Assembly (NCBI RefSeq): GCF_020783655.1
Contig: NZ_JAJGQH010000004.1
Location: forward strand, 186,001 to 250,000
Direction of reading: 5' to 3'
Length of the DNA stretch: 64,000 nt
From: Xanthomonas melonis
GTDB taxonomy: Bacteria > Pseudomonadota > Gammaproteobacteria > Xanthomonadales > Xanthomonadaceae
Part shown: one piece after another, positions 55,560-64,000 of the stretch
Numbering within the stretch: the first letter of the stretch is position 1
Layout of the letters: every line of letters begins with the position of its first letter
The notes under the pieces: model-generated
Seen by the model: the letters and a program-made list of their open reading frames with translations, nothing else
Told to the model about the DNA's origin: nothing
The model's database searches: none
Made by a program: the position numbers and the translations under genes

Positions 55560-58500
55560 ATGCCCACCCCGTTGCGCCGTCGCCTCCGCCTGTTCCGCCG
55601 CTATGCGATCACTGCCGCCGCGCTGGCGGTGGTGGCGATCGCGTTGCTGGTGGGCGCGGTCAGCCAGGTGTTGCCGCTGGCCGAACAGCGGCCACAGCAG
55701 GTCGCCGACTGGCTGAGCCAGCGCGCGGGGCAGCCGATCGCCTTCGATCGCCTGGACACCGAATGGACACGCCGCGGTCCGCTGCTGCGGCTGGACGGGC
55801 TGCGTATCGGGCCCCATGGCGAGGTGCGGGTGGGGCAGGCGGAGATCCTGCTGGCGATGTATGCGGGCCTGCTGCCGGGGCATTCGTTGACCGAAGTGCG
55901 CCTGCGGGGGCTGGCGCTGACCCTGCAGCGCAGCGACGACGGCGTCTGGTCGGTGCAGGGGCTGCCGAGCGGCAAGGGCTCCGATCCGCTGGAGGCGCTA
56001 CGTCGCCTGGGCGAGATCCAGGTGGCCGAAGCGCGCCTGCAGGTGCGGGCGCCGTCGATCGGGGTGGAGACCACGCTGCCGCGCATCGACCTGCGTCTGC
56101 GCGTCAGCGGTTCGACCGTGCAGGTAGGCAGCCGCAGCTGGATCGATCTCGGGCACGCACCGCTGACCGCGGTGCTGGAATTCGACCGCGAGAGCGGGGA
56201 TGGCAATGCGTACGCGAAGGCCGATCCGGCCGATCTGTCGGCATGGGCGCCGTTGCTGCAGGTCGGCGGCATGCGTGTCGAAGGTGCCGGCGGCCGGCTG
56301 CAGGCCTGGGCACGGCTGCGCGCACGCCGCGTTGCCGAGGTGATCGTGGACACCGACCTCACCCAACTGCAACTGTCCGGTGCCGCCTTGCCGGACGAGA
56401 CCGCCCGACGCACGCTGCGCTGGGAACGGCTGCAGGCGCGCGCGCGCTGGCAGAGCATCGACGGCGGTTGGCGGCTGGATGTGCCGGTGCTGCGGCTGGG
56501 CGATGCAGCGACGCCGCAGCGGCTGGACGGCCTGAGCATCGCCGGTGGGCGTCGCTATGCGGTGACCGCCCGGCAGGCGGATGTGTCCGGCCTGATCGCC
56601 GCCGCCGCCCTCAGCGACCAGATGTCGCCGGGCCTGCGGCGCTGGCTGACCCTGTCCAGGCCGCAGCTGCGGGTCGCCGACCTGCAGATCGCCGGCGAGC
56701 GGGACGGCCCGGTGCGCGCGCAGGGCCGCATCGACGACCTCGGTTTCCTGCCGGTCGGCAATGCGCCGGGCATCAGCGGCCTGCGCGGTCGCGTCGATGG
56801 CGACGCGCAGGGCGGCGAACTGGAAACCGCCGCCGATGCCACGGTGCGCTTCGATTGGCCGACCGGCTTCGGCGTGGTGCACCAGATCCGGCTGGCCGGC
56901 AAGATCGTCGGCTGGCGCGAAGGCGCCGGCTGGCAGGTCGCCACCCCGGCCCTGCGCGTGCAGGCCAGCGACTACGGCGCCAACGTGCGCGGGGGCCTGT
57001 GGTTCCAGAACGACGGCAGCCGCCCGCGCATGCAGCTGGCCGCGCAGCTCGACGATGTGGCGCTGCCGGTGGCGCGCAAGTTCTGGATCCGCTCGAAGAT
57101 GAGCAAGGCGGCCATCGACTGGCTGGACATGGCGGTGGCCGGCGGCGTGGTCGCTGGCGGCACCGGGCTGGTCAGCGGCGATCTGGACGACTGGCCGTTC
57201 GACAACAACGACGGGCGTTTCGAGGCCTTTGGCCACATCCGCGATGGCGTGATCCGCTTCCAGCCGGACTGGCCGGCGATGCAACAGGTGCAGGCCGACC
57301 TGAGCTTCATCGGCAACGGCTTCTCGCTGCAGGGCCAGGGCGACCTCGCTGGCACCCCGATCGCCCAGATGGAGGCGGGCATCCCCAGTTTCGCCACCTC
57401 CGAGCTCTACGTGCGCGCCTCCACCCGCGCCGACGCCGCGCAACTGTTGGGCATGTTGCGGCAGAGCCCGTTGGAACGTCGCTATGGCGACACCTTGCGC
57501 AATCTCACCGTCTCCGGCCCGGCCGCGGTGAGCTTCGATCTGTTGCGCCCCCTGCGCACGCAAGGCGTGGGCGGTCACCTGCAGGGTACGGTCGCACTGC
57601 AGGGCGCCAGACTGGCCGATGCACGCTGGAACCTGGCCTTCGACCAGGTCAGCGGGCAGACCACCTACCGCGATACCGGCTTTGCGGCCGAGCAGTTGAG
57701 CGTGCAGCACCAGGGCCGCAGCGGTGAGCTGGCGTTGCGTGCGGGCGCGTTCGTGGAGGATCCCGGGCAGGCATTCGAAGCGCGGCTCAAGGCCACCCTG
57801 GATGCCAGGGAACTGTTTGACCGCGCGCCGCAGATGGCATGGCTGCGCCCCTATGTGCATGGCAGCGCGCCGTGGCAGGTGGGCGTGGATGTGCCGCTAC
57901 CGACGCCAGGCCAGTCCGAGGCGCAGGCGCTGCTGACCCTGCGCTCGGATCTGGTCGGCACCACGCTGGATCTGCCGGCGCCGCTGGACAAACCCGCGCC
58001 CCGGCCGTTGGACACCCAGGTCAAGGTGGCCCTGCCGGTCGGCGACGGCGATATCGACGTGGCCTTCGGCAAGCTGGTGGCACTCAAGGCCAGCAGCCAG
58101 GGCGGGCAGACCGGCGTGCGCGTGGTGATGGGGACCGATACGGTGACCGAGCGCCCGCCCGCCAACGGCTTGGTGGTGACCGGCCGCACGGCGTCGCTGG
58201 ATGCGATCGACTGGATCGGCCTGGCGCGCAGCGGCAGCGACCCGGAGATGCCGCCGCTGCCGGGTCAGCCGGCAACGCCGAAAAAGGACGCCCTGCCGCT
58301 GCAGCAGGTGGACGTGCAGGCCGACAGGCTGCTGATGATCGGCGGGGTGTTCCCGCAGACCCGGCTGCGTCTGCGCCCGACCCGCGATTCCGTGGCGGTG
58401 ACCCTGAACGGCCCGTCCCTGGCCGGCCAGCTCAGCGTGCCCAATCTGGAGGGCGGGGTGGTGCAGGGCAAGCTCACCACCGTCCACTGGCAGCCGGTGG

Positions 58501-59462
58501 CGGAGGCGCCGATGCCCGCGGTGCCCGAGCCCGGCGACCCGCTGGCCGGTGCGTTGCCGGAACCGGCGCGGCGTGCGGTGGCCGACTTCGACTCGGTGTC
58601 GATCCCGCCACTGGCGCTGGATATCGACGACCTGCAGGTGGGCAAGATGACCCTGGGCGCCGCCACCCTGCGCAGCAGCCGGCTCACCGACGGCATGCAG
58701 GTGGATCAATTGCAGCTGCGTTCGAACGATCAGAGCATCGGCCTGACCGGGGCCTGGCGCGGCAAGGGCGAGGCGGCCAGCACGCGGCTGTCGGCGCGGG
58801 TGGATAGCCGCAACCTGGGCAACCTGCTGCAGAACCTCACCCTGGGCGGCCAGTTGCGCGGTGGCGAGGGGCAGCTGGAACTCAATGCCGGCTGGCAGGG
58901 CTCGCCGACCGGTTTTGCGCTGGGCTCGCTGGAAGGCAATCTGAAGGTCGATGTCCGTAACGGTCAGCTGCTCGAGGTGGAACCCGGCGCCGGCCGTGTG
59001 CTGGGGCTGCTCAGCGTGGCGCAGCTGCCGCGCCGGCTGATGTTCGATTTCCGCGACTTCTTCTCCAAGGGCCTGGCGTTCAACACACTGGGCGGCGAGG
59101 TGCGCTTCGGCGACGGCTTCGCACGGACCGATGCGATCCGCATCGCCGGCCCGGCCGCCGATATCGCCATCCGTGGCCAGACCGATCTGCGCGCGCAGAC
59201 CTTCGACCAGACCGTGGACGTCAATCCCAAGGCCGGCAACCTGCTGGCCGTGGTCGGCGCGGTGGCGGGCGGGCCGGTGGGCGCGGCCGTGGGTGCGGCC
59301 GCCAATGCCGTGCTGGGCAAGCCGCTGGGCGCGATCGGTGCCAAGACCTACCACGTCACCGGGCCATGGAAGGACCCGCAGGTGGACGTGGTCGAGCGCG
59401 AACGCGAGCGTGCGCCGAGCAAGCCGGCGCCCACCGGCAGGCCTGCCGTACCACCACGCTGA
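55560..59462 (+). CDS. yhdP: YhdP-family AsmA-like envelope protein
   Basis: The 1300-residue protein has one N-terminal membrane helix (YAITAAALAVVAIALLVGAV) and a long repetitive beta-rich region of YhdP/TIGR02099 type (DUF3971 then AsmA-like): LGMLRQSPLERRYGDTLRNLTVSGPA, then FDFRDFFSKGLAFNTLGGEVRFGDGFARTDAIRIAGPAADIAIRGQTDLRAQTFDQTVDVNPKAGNLL. YhdP, with TamB and YdbH, transports phospholipid to the outer membrane. It is probably co-transcribed with rng upstream; tldD follows after 120 bp. Confidence 0.93.
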   Translation: MPTPLRRRLRLFRRYAITAAALAVVAIALLVGAVSQVLPLAEQRPQQVADWLSQRAGQPIAFDRLDTEWTRRGPLLRLDGLRIGPHGEVRVGQAEILLAMYAGLLPGHSLTEVRLRGLALTLQRSDDGVWSVQGLPSGKGSDPLEALRRLGEIQVAEARLQVRAPSIGVETTLPRIDLRLRVSGSTVQVGSRSWIDLGHAPLTAVLEFDRESGDGNAYAKADPADLSAWAPLLQVGGMRVEGAGGRLQAWARLRARRVAEVIVDTDLTQLQLSGAALPDETARRTLRWERLQARARWQSIDGGWRLDVPVLRLGDAATPQRLDGLSIAGGRRYAVTARQADVSGLIAAAALSDQMSPGLRRWLTLSRPQLRVADLQIAGERDGPVRAQGRIDDLGFLPVGNAPGISGLRGRVDGDAQGGELETAADATVRFDWPTGFGVVHQIRLAGKIVGWREGAGWQVATPALRVQASDYGANVRGGLWFQNDGSRPRMQLAAQLDDVALPVARKFWIRSKMSKAAIDWLDMAVAGGVVAGGTGLVSGDLDDWPFDNNDGRFEAFGHIRDGVIRFQPDWPAMQQVQADLSFIGNGFSLQGQGDLAGTPIAQMEAGIPSFATSELYVRASTRADAAQLLGMLRQSPLERRYGDTLRNLTVSGPAAVSFDLLRPLRTQGVGGHLQGTVALQGARLADARWNLAFDQVSGQTTYRDTGFAAEQLSVQHQGRSGELALRAGAFVEDPGQAFEARLKATLDARELFDRAPQMAWLRPYVHGSAPWQVGVDVPLPTPGQSEAQALLTLRSDLVGTTLDLPAPLDKPAPRPLDTQVKVALPVGDGDIDVAFGKLVALKASSQGGQTGVRVVMGTDTVTERPPANGLVVTGRTASLDAIDWIGLARSGSDPEMPPLPGQPATPKKDALPLQQVDVQADRLLMIGGVFPQTRLRLRPTRDSVAVTLNGPSLAGQLSVPNLEGGVVQGKLTTVHWQPVAEAPMPAVPEPGDPLAGALPEPARRAVADFDSVSIPPLALDIDDLQVGKMTLGAATLRSSRLTDGMQVDQLQLRSNDQSIGLTGAWRGKGEAASTRLSARVDSRNLGNLLQNLTLGGQLRGGEGQLELNAGWQGSPTGFALGSLEGNLKVDVRNGQLLEVEPGAGRVLGLLSVAQLPRRLMFDFRDFFSKGLAFNTLGGEVRFGDGFARTDAIRIAGPAADIAIRGQTDLRAQTFDQTVDVNPKAGNLLAVVGAVAGGPVGAAVGAAANAVLGKPLGAIGAKTYHVTGPWKDPQVDVVERERERAPSKPAPTGRPAVPPR

Positions 59463-59582
59463 CCCGCGCATGCCGCAGCCTCATGGCCGCCGGCGCGCAC
59501 GGACCGCGCGAGCAGTGATCGCCGCGCCGCCGATTCAGCCGCACGACTTGTCTCCCCGGCGCGCGGGCCCCATCCTGACCGC

Positions 59583-61028
59583 ATGACCGACAACGCTCTC
59601 ACTCTGGCCGAAACCCGGCTGCTGCTTCCCTCCGGCCTGGACGCCGGCCATCTGGACCGCACCTTCGGCGCCCTGCTGGGCCCGGGCATCGACTTCGGCG
59701 ACCTGTATTTCCAGCACTCGCGGCGCGAGAGCTGGAGCGTGGAAGACGGCATCGTCAAGGACGGTGCGCACTCCATCGAACAAGGCGTGGGCGTGCGCGC
59801 GATCGCCGGCGAAAAGACCGGCTTTGCGTACTCCGACGATATCCAGCGCGAGACGCTGCTGGAAGCGGCGCAATCGGCGCGCGCGATCTCGCGCGATGGC
59901 GGCGCGCAGGCCAGCCGCACGCTGGTGCGTGGCAATGGCCGCGCGCTGTACCCGGCCACCGACCCGATCGACGACATGGACAGCGCCACCAAAGTGGAGC
60001 TGCTGCGTCGCATCGACCAGTTCCTGCGTGGCGCCGATTCGCGCGTCAAACAGGTGATGGTGAGCCTGTCCGGTGGCGTGGACACGGTGCTGATCGCACG
60101 CAGCGATGGCGTGCTGGCAGCCGATGTGCGCCCGCTGGTGCGCCTGAACGTGCAGGTCATCGTCGAGCACAATGGCCGCCGCGAGTCCGGCTACGCCGGC
60201 GGCGGCGGCCGTTACGGCTATGCCGACCTGTTCGCCGACGGCCGCCCTGAGGGCTTTGCGCGCGAGGCGCTACGCCAGGCGCTGGTCAACCTGGAGGCGA
60301 TTCCGGCCCCAGCCGGCGTGATGCCGGTGGTACTCGGCCCGGGCTGGCCCGGCGTGCTGTTGCACGAGGCGGTCGGCCATGGGCTGGAAGGCGACTTCAA
60401 CCGCAAGGGCACCAGCGTCTATGCCGGACGCATCGGCGAGCGCGTGGCCTCGCCGGGGGTGACCATCGTCGACGATGGCACGCTCGACGGGCGCCGTGGC
60501 TCGCTCAACATCGACGACGAAGGCACGCCCAGCCAGTGCACCACCCTGATCGAGGACGGCGTGCTGGTGGGTTACATGCAGGATAGCCACAACGCGCGCC
60601 TGATGGGCGTGGCACCCACCGGCAACGGCCGTCGCGAATCGTTCGCGCATCTGACCATGCCGCGCATGACCAATACCTACATGCGTGCCGGGCAGCACGA
60701 TCCCGAAGAGATGATCCGCTCGGTCAAGAAGGGCATCTATGCGGTGAACTTCGGTGGCGGTCAGGTCGACATCACCAGCGGAAAGTACGTGTTCTCGGCC
60801 ACCGAGGCCTACCTGATCGAGGACGGCAAAGTGACCGCGCCGGTCAAGGGCGCCACCCTGATCGGCAACGGGCCGGAGACCATGCAGAAGGTGCGCATGA
60901 TCGGCAACGATCTGGCGCTGGACGAGGGTGTGGGCGTCTGCGGCAAGGACGGGCAGAGCGTGCCGGTCGGTGTCGGTCAGCCATCACTCCTGATCGACGG
61001 CATCACGGTGGGCGGGACGCAGGCCTGA
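59583..61028 (+). CDS. tldD: Metalloprotease TldD
   Basis: The 481-residue protein carries the zinc motif in [14 protein letters not shown] and matches TldD throughout ([55 protein letters not shown]). TldD and TldE/PmbA form a heterodimeric protease that matures modified peptides such as microcins and degrades unfolded peptides; only the TldD subunit binds zinc. It is 1 kb upstream of pmbA, with darP between. A heptamer array begins 5 bp past its stop. Confidence 0.96.
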   Translation: MTDNALTLAETRLLLPSGLDAGHLDRTFGALLGPGIDFGDLYFQHSRRESWSVEDGIVKDGAHSIEQGVGVRAIAGEKTGFAYSDDIQRETLLEAAQSARAISRDGGAQASRTLVRGNGRALYPATDPIDDMDSATKVELLRRIDQFLRGADSRVKQVMVSLSGGVDTVLIARSDGVLAADVRPLVRLNVQVIVEHNGRRESGYAGGGGRYGYADLFADGRPEGFAREALRQALVNLEAIPAPAGVMPVVLGPGWPGVLLHEAVGHGLEGDFNRKGTSVYAGRIGERVASPGVTIVDDGTLDGRRGSLNIDDEGTPSQCTTLIEDGVLVGYMQDSHNARLMGVAPTGNGRRESFAHLTMPRMTNTYMRAGQHDPEEMIRSVKKGIYAVNFGGGQVDITSGKYVFSATEAYLIEDGKVTAPVKGATLIGNGPETMQKVRMIGNDLALDEGVGVCGKDGQSVPVGVGQPSLLIDGITVGGTQA

Positions 61029-61033
61029 GATGC

Positions 61034-61245
61034 GGGGATTCGGGAATCGGGATTTGGGAATCGCAACAGCGGGATGCGCGGGGCCTGATGGGTTCCGCTT
61101 GGGTGGATCCGGAAGCCGGGAGTTGGGATTGGCAACGGCCGGGATGGCCGTTGCGGGGCTGGCTGGACCCGGCGGATCCTTATTCGTCGCCCTCCGGCGC
61201 CGATTCGCCGCCTTCCAATCCCGAATCCCCACTCTCCAATCCCGG
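61034..61245. repeat. Heptamer arms between tldD and darP, extending into darP
   Basis: The left arm (61034-61062) has GGGATTC/GGGAATC units, a weaker middle stretch lies near 61110-61132, and the right arm (61215-61245) has the inverted CCAATCCCGAATCCCC series. The right arm lies inside the 3' end of darP, so darP residues near the C-terminus ([14 protein letters not shown]) are repeat-encoded. Confidence 0.72.
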
Positions 61246-61761
61246 CTCTTGAGACAACTCGCGCAGTACCTGGAACAGCTCGCGGTAGGCGCGCGGGGGC
61301 TTGTTCTTGGTGCGCTCGTGGATCGCGTTGCGCACCAGCTGGCGCAGCTGCTGGCGGTCTGCGGCCGGGTAGGCTTCCAGCAGTTCGGCCAGCGCCGTAT
61401 CGCCTTCGGCCAGCAAGCGTTCGCGCCAACGCTCGACGCGATGCATGGCGGCAACTTCGCGCCGCGCCGTGTCGCTGTTGGCATCCAGCGCATCGCGGAT
61501 GGCTGCCAGCGTCTCGTCGTCCTCGCGGCGCATGTGCTTGGCCAGAAACGCCAGCTGCCGCTTGTGCGCGATGTGCGAGGTGATGCGCTTGCTCTCCTCG
61601 ATATGCGGGATCAGCGCTTCCGGCACCGGCAGTTTGGCCAGCTGCGCCGGGGTCAGCGAAACCAGCTTTTCGCCGAGCTCGAGAACTTCGAGCGCTTCGC
61701 GCCGCTGCTGGCTGCGGCTGGCGCCGCGGAATTCACCGGTTTCTTCATCGCGTCCGCGCAT
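61180..61761 (-). CDS. darP: Ribosome-associated protein DarP (YjgA/DUF615)
   Basis: The 193-residue protein matches YjgA/DUF615: [58 protein letters not shown], then [27 protein letters not shown] and [13 protein letters not shown]. In E. coli DarP aids late 50S subunit assembly. The last 20 residues ([21 protein letters not shown]) are heptamer-repeat encoded and outside the domain. It is convergent with tldD and divergent from pmbA, with the 54-55-bp repeat array between starts. Confidence 0.93.
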   Translation of the reverse strand: MRGRDEETGEFRGASRSQQRREALEVLELGEKLVSLTPAQLAKLPVPEALIPHIEESKRITSHIAHKRQLAFLAKHMRREDDETLAAIRDALDANSDTARREVAAMHRVERWRERLLAEGDTALAELLEAYPAADRQQLRQLVRNAIHERTKNKPPRAYRELFQVLRELSQEPGLESGDSGLEGGESAPEGDE

Positions 61762-61797
61762 TGCCACTACATCCCGAAACGTGGTTGATAAAAATCT

Positions 61798-62003
61798 CCG
61801 GCCACCGATGGCCGGATTCCCTGCGGCAGGATCCGCATCCCATTCAAACAGTCCGGCCATGGAGGGCCCGGATTCTTGCGGAAGGATCCGCATCCCAATC
61901 CAACAGTCCGGCCATGGAGGGCCGGATTCTTGCGGAAGGATCCGCGTCCCAATTCAACAGTCCGGCCATGGATGGCCGGGTTCTTGCGGAAGGATCCGCG
62001 TCC
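61798..62003. repeat. 54-55-bp tandem repeat (about four units) with two hairpins per unit
   Basis: Units begin at the GGCC of 61800, 61855, 61910 and 61964. Each carries TCCGGCC paired with GGCCGGA around ATGGAG, and GCGGA paired with TCCGC around AGGA. The first unit is most diverged; the last ends at GTCC just before the pmbA ribosome-binding site. The array fills the darP-pmbA spacer, 14-220 bp before the pmbA start. Confidence 0.85.
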
Positions 62004-62016
62004 AAAGGATAAAGCA

Positions 62017-63384
62017 TTGAACGCACTCTCCCCCGAAACCCGTGCCACCGACGACAGCCTGCAGCGCCTCGATGCGCTGACCGACATCGCCCAGCGCCTG
62101 CTCGAACGCGCCCGTGCCGCTGGCGCCACCCAGGCCGAGGTGAGCTGCAGCGAAGAGCGTGGCCTGGACGTGAATGTGCGTCTGGGCGAGGTGGAAACGG
62201 TCGAATCCACCCGCGACCGCGGCATTGCGGTGACGGTGTACTTCGGCAAGCGCAAGGGCAGCGCCAGCACCGCCGACCTGCAGGATGCCAGCCTGGAGGC
62301 CACCGTGGCGCAGGCCTGCGCGATCGCGCGTTACACCGAGGACGATCCGGCTTCCGGCCTGGCCGACCCGGAGCTGATGGCGCACGACTTCCCCGAACTG
62401 GACAGCTGGCACCCATGGGCGCTGGATGCCGATACCGCAGTGGATCTGGCGCTGGCCTGCGAGACCGCCGGCCGCGAGGCGGACGTACGCATCAGCAATT
62501 CCGACGGTGCCTCGGCCAGTACCGGGCTCAGCCTGTCGGTGTACGCCAATTCGCATGGCTTTGTCGGGCGCGAGCGCGGTACCCACCATTCGATCAGCTG
62601 CGCGCTGATCGCCGGGCACGGCGATGGCATGCAGCGCGATGGCTGGTACAGCAGCGCGCTGGCGCGCGAAGACCTGGAGGCGCCCGACGCGATCGGCCGT
62701 CATGCCGCCGAGCGCACCGTGGCGCGGTTGCAGCCGCGTTCGCTGCCCACCGGCCCATTGCCGGTGCTGTTCGCGCCGGAGCTGGCACGTTCGCTGGTGG
62801 GGCATCTGTTGGGCGCGGTCTCCGGCGGCGCGCTGTATCGACGCGCCAGCTTCCTGCTCGACAGCGTCGGCACCCGGTTGTTTCCCGACTGGTTCAACAT
62901 CGAGGAGTTGCCGCATCTGCGGCGTGGACTGCGCTCGGCCGCCTTCGATGCCGAGGGCGTGGCCACCCGACGTTCGGCATTGATCACCGACGGCGTACTG
63001 CAGCGCTACGTGCTGGGCAGCTACTCGGCGCGCAAGCTGGGCCTGCAGACCACCGCCAATGCCGGCGGCGTGCACAACCTGCAGGTTGCCGCCAACGCGG
63101 GCGATCTTGCGTCGATCATCGCCGGCATGTCGCGCGGTCTGCTGGTCACCGAATTGATGGGCAACGGCGTCAACCCGGTCACGGGCGATTACTCGCGCGG
63201 CGCCGGCGGGTTCTGGATCGAGAACGGAGCCATCGCCTATCCGGTGGACGGGCTGACCATCGCCGGCAACCTGCGCGACATGTTCGCCGGCATCGAAGCG
63301 GTGGGTAGCGACGTGGATGCGCGCTCGCACGTCAAGATCGGCTCGGTGCTGGTCAACCGCATGACCGTGGCCGGCGATCGCTGA
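62017..63384 (+). CDS. pmbA: Metalloprotease-like subunit PmbA/TldE
   Basis: The 455-residue protein matches PmbA/TldE: QAEVSCSEERGLDVNVRLGEVETVESTRDRGIAVTVYFGKRKG, ALITDGVLQRYVLGSYSARKLGLQTTANAGGVHNL, NGVNPVTGDYSRGAGGFWIENG. It pairs with TldD to form a heterodimeric protease and lacks a zinc site itself. The start is a TTG at 62017 (MNALSPETRAT) with AAGGA 7 nt upstream. The longer frame from 61876 runs through the tandem repeats and is unlikely to be translated. Confidence 0.93.
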   Translation: MNALSPETRATDDSLQRLDALTDIAQRLLERARAAGATQAEVSCSEERGLDVNVRLGEVETVESTRDRGIAVTVYFGKRKGSASTADLQDASLEATVAQACAIARYTEDDPASGLADPELMAHDFPELDSWHPWALDADTAVDLALACETAGREADVRISNSDGASASTGLSLSVYANSHGFVGRERGTHHSISCALIAGHGDGMQRDGWYSSALAREDLEAPDAIGRHAAERTVARLQPRSLPTGPLPVLFAPELARSLVGHLLGAVSGGALYRRASFLLDSVGTRLFPDWFNIEELPHLRRGLRSAAFDAEGVATRRSALITDGVLQRYVLGSYSARKLGLQTTANAGGVHNLQVAANAGDLASIIAGMSRGLLVTELMGNGVNPVTGDYSRGAGGFWIENGAIAYPVDGLTIAGNLRDMFAGIEAVGSDVDARSHVKIGSVLVNRMTVAGDR

Positions 63385-63464
63385 GCCACGCTCCTGTCGG
63401 GTCGCTCCGAACCGACGCGACGGGCTCGCTATCGACGCACGGTGAGTGCTGCGGCCGCGTACCC

Positions 63465-63488
63465 GTGTCGCCGCAGTTGCGGCGACAC
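63465..63488. repeat. Perfect inverted repeat downstream of pmbA
   Basis: GTGTCGCCGCA and TGCGGCGACAC are exact 11-bp arms around GT, 81 bp past the pmbA stop. No T-run follows, so it may be a Rho-dependent or REP-type structure. It lies in the 359-bp gene-free spacer 63385-63743, where I see nothing else certain. Confidence 0.65.
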
Positions 63489-63743
63489 ACATGCCTGCAC
63501 GCGAGTGCCCGTGGCCGCGCTGCCGGCGCGCGGCTGCGACGGGACGGTCGCTGCCCCTGCCCGGATGCGCCGATCCACGCCTTCTTCATGCCGGCGCGAT
63601 GGCGCACGGTGCCGATGGGCCCCTGGCGAGGACTTGCCGGTAGCGGGCCTGATCAGTTGCGCCGGCACCATGGCTTTGCGCACTGGTCGCTGGATGAATC
63701 GTTGTTATAGTCCGCCGCACCACAATCGTGTTTGGGGAGACAG

Positions 63744-64000
63744 ATGAGCGAATTCGATACACATGCCGCACCGCCGCCGCCGCCGATCGGCAGCAGCGCA
63801 CCGCCCGCCGAGCGTACGCTGGCGCTGGTCGCTCACCTGCTGGGCACGCTTACCTACTTCATCGGAGCCTTGGTGGTCTGGTTGATCAGCAAGGACGCCA
63901 GTCCTTCCAAGCCCTTCGCCACCGATCAGGCCAAGGAAGCGTTGAACTTCCAGATCACGGTGACACTGGCCATGATCGTGGCGGTGGTCCTGGCCACGGT
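63744..64000 (+). CDS. DUF4870 small membrane protein, truncated by window end
   Basis: The 85 visible residues start MSEFDTHAAPPPPPIGSSAP, a Pro-rich cytosolic tail. A DUF4870 core follows: ERTLALVAHLLGTLTYFIGALVVWLISKD, then FATDQAKEALNFQITVTLAMIVAVVLAT. Such proteins have three or four membrane helices and unknown function. GGGGAGA lies just before the ATG. The C-terminal part lies outside the window. Confidence 0.87.
   Translation, partial: MSEFDTHAAPPPPPIGSSAPPAERTLALVAHLLGTLTYFIGALVVWLISKDASPSKPFATDQAKEALNFQITVTLAMIVAVVLAT

Noticed and set aside
61876-62016. Upstream extension of pmbA through the tandem repeats
   Set aside because: The frame reads repeated RKDPxPN units with no PmbA homology; the TTG at 62017 has a good ribosome-binding site.
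63660-63743. Promoter of the DUF4870 gene (TTGCGC and TTATAG near 63675-63715)
   Set aside because: The spacing between the two boxes is about 23 bp, too long for a standard sigma-70 promoter, so it is not listed.

Overview
The window looks like a chromosomal segment of a Xanthomonas species. It is GC-rich and densely coded. Its orthologs include the two-zinc nucleotide pyrophosphatase/phosphodiesterase known from the X. axonopodis/citri group, ribosomal protein THX, an Oar-like TonB-dependent receptor and a leuS-lptE-holA-nadD-rsfS block. Intergenic spacers are full of short repeats. I see no prophage, integrase, insertion-sequence transposase, CRISPR array, rRNA or tRNA. The exact species is an inference.

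Layout. 1-1.4 kb: a truncated ZnuD-like receptor gene divergent from a MerC-like membrane protein, with a strong Zur-box match between them, then THX and its terminator. 1.5-6.4 kb (minus): ClC channel, NPP phosphodiesterase, and an overlapping Ada-AlkA fusion/Ogt alkylation-repair pair. 6.6-9.4 kb: a ClpP-fold lipoprotein and small envelope proteins. 9.6-10.7 kb: a decay zone with remnants of a UbiM-like hydroxylase and a sigma factor flanking an S4-domain gene. 10.8-17.7 kb: DEAD-box helicase, a PAS-GGDEF-EAL protein, RluF and a GAF-GGDEF protein. 17.7-29.8 kb: transporters, RraA, a serine hydrolase, a DUF885 lipoprotein and envelope proteins. 29.8-34.9 kb: an ArsR-controlled two-gene operon with a perfect operator, a LysR/EamA divergent pair and a cyclophilin. 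35-37.9 kb: small membrane protein, thioesterase-fold protein, thioredoxin-TPR chaperedoxin. 38-47.8 kb: leuS, lptE, holA, nadD, rsfS, then a J-domain protein and an opposing PhoX gene, then rlmH. 47.9-52.2 kb: TonB and an Oar-like receptor. 52.5-64 kb: SIMPL protein, maf-rng-yhdP-tldD, darP, pmbA and a truncated DUF4870 gene.

Functional groupings: two c-di-GMP proteins lie within 4 kb; RNA processing and ribosome maturation are well represented (RNase G, RraA, RluF, RlmH, RsfS, DarP, helicase); TldD and PmbA, the two halves of one protease, are 1 kb apart with darP between them.

The most unusual material is non-coding: (i) heptanucleotide arrays (consensus GGGAYYC) in inverted arms, one captured in frame as an N-terminal extension of NadD and one forming the DarP C-terminus; (ii) a 54-55-bp tandem repeat with two hairpins per unit directly before pmbA; (iii) a 58-bp phased repeat after leuS, with a related copy at 25.9 kb; (iv) a pair of ~140-bp MITE-like elements with imperfect terminal inverted repeats. 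No clearly new protein system such as a defence island was found.
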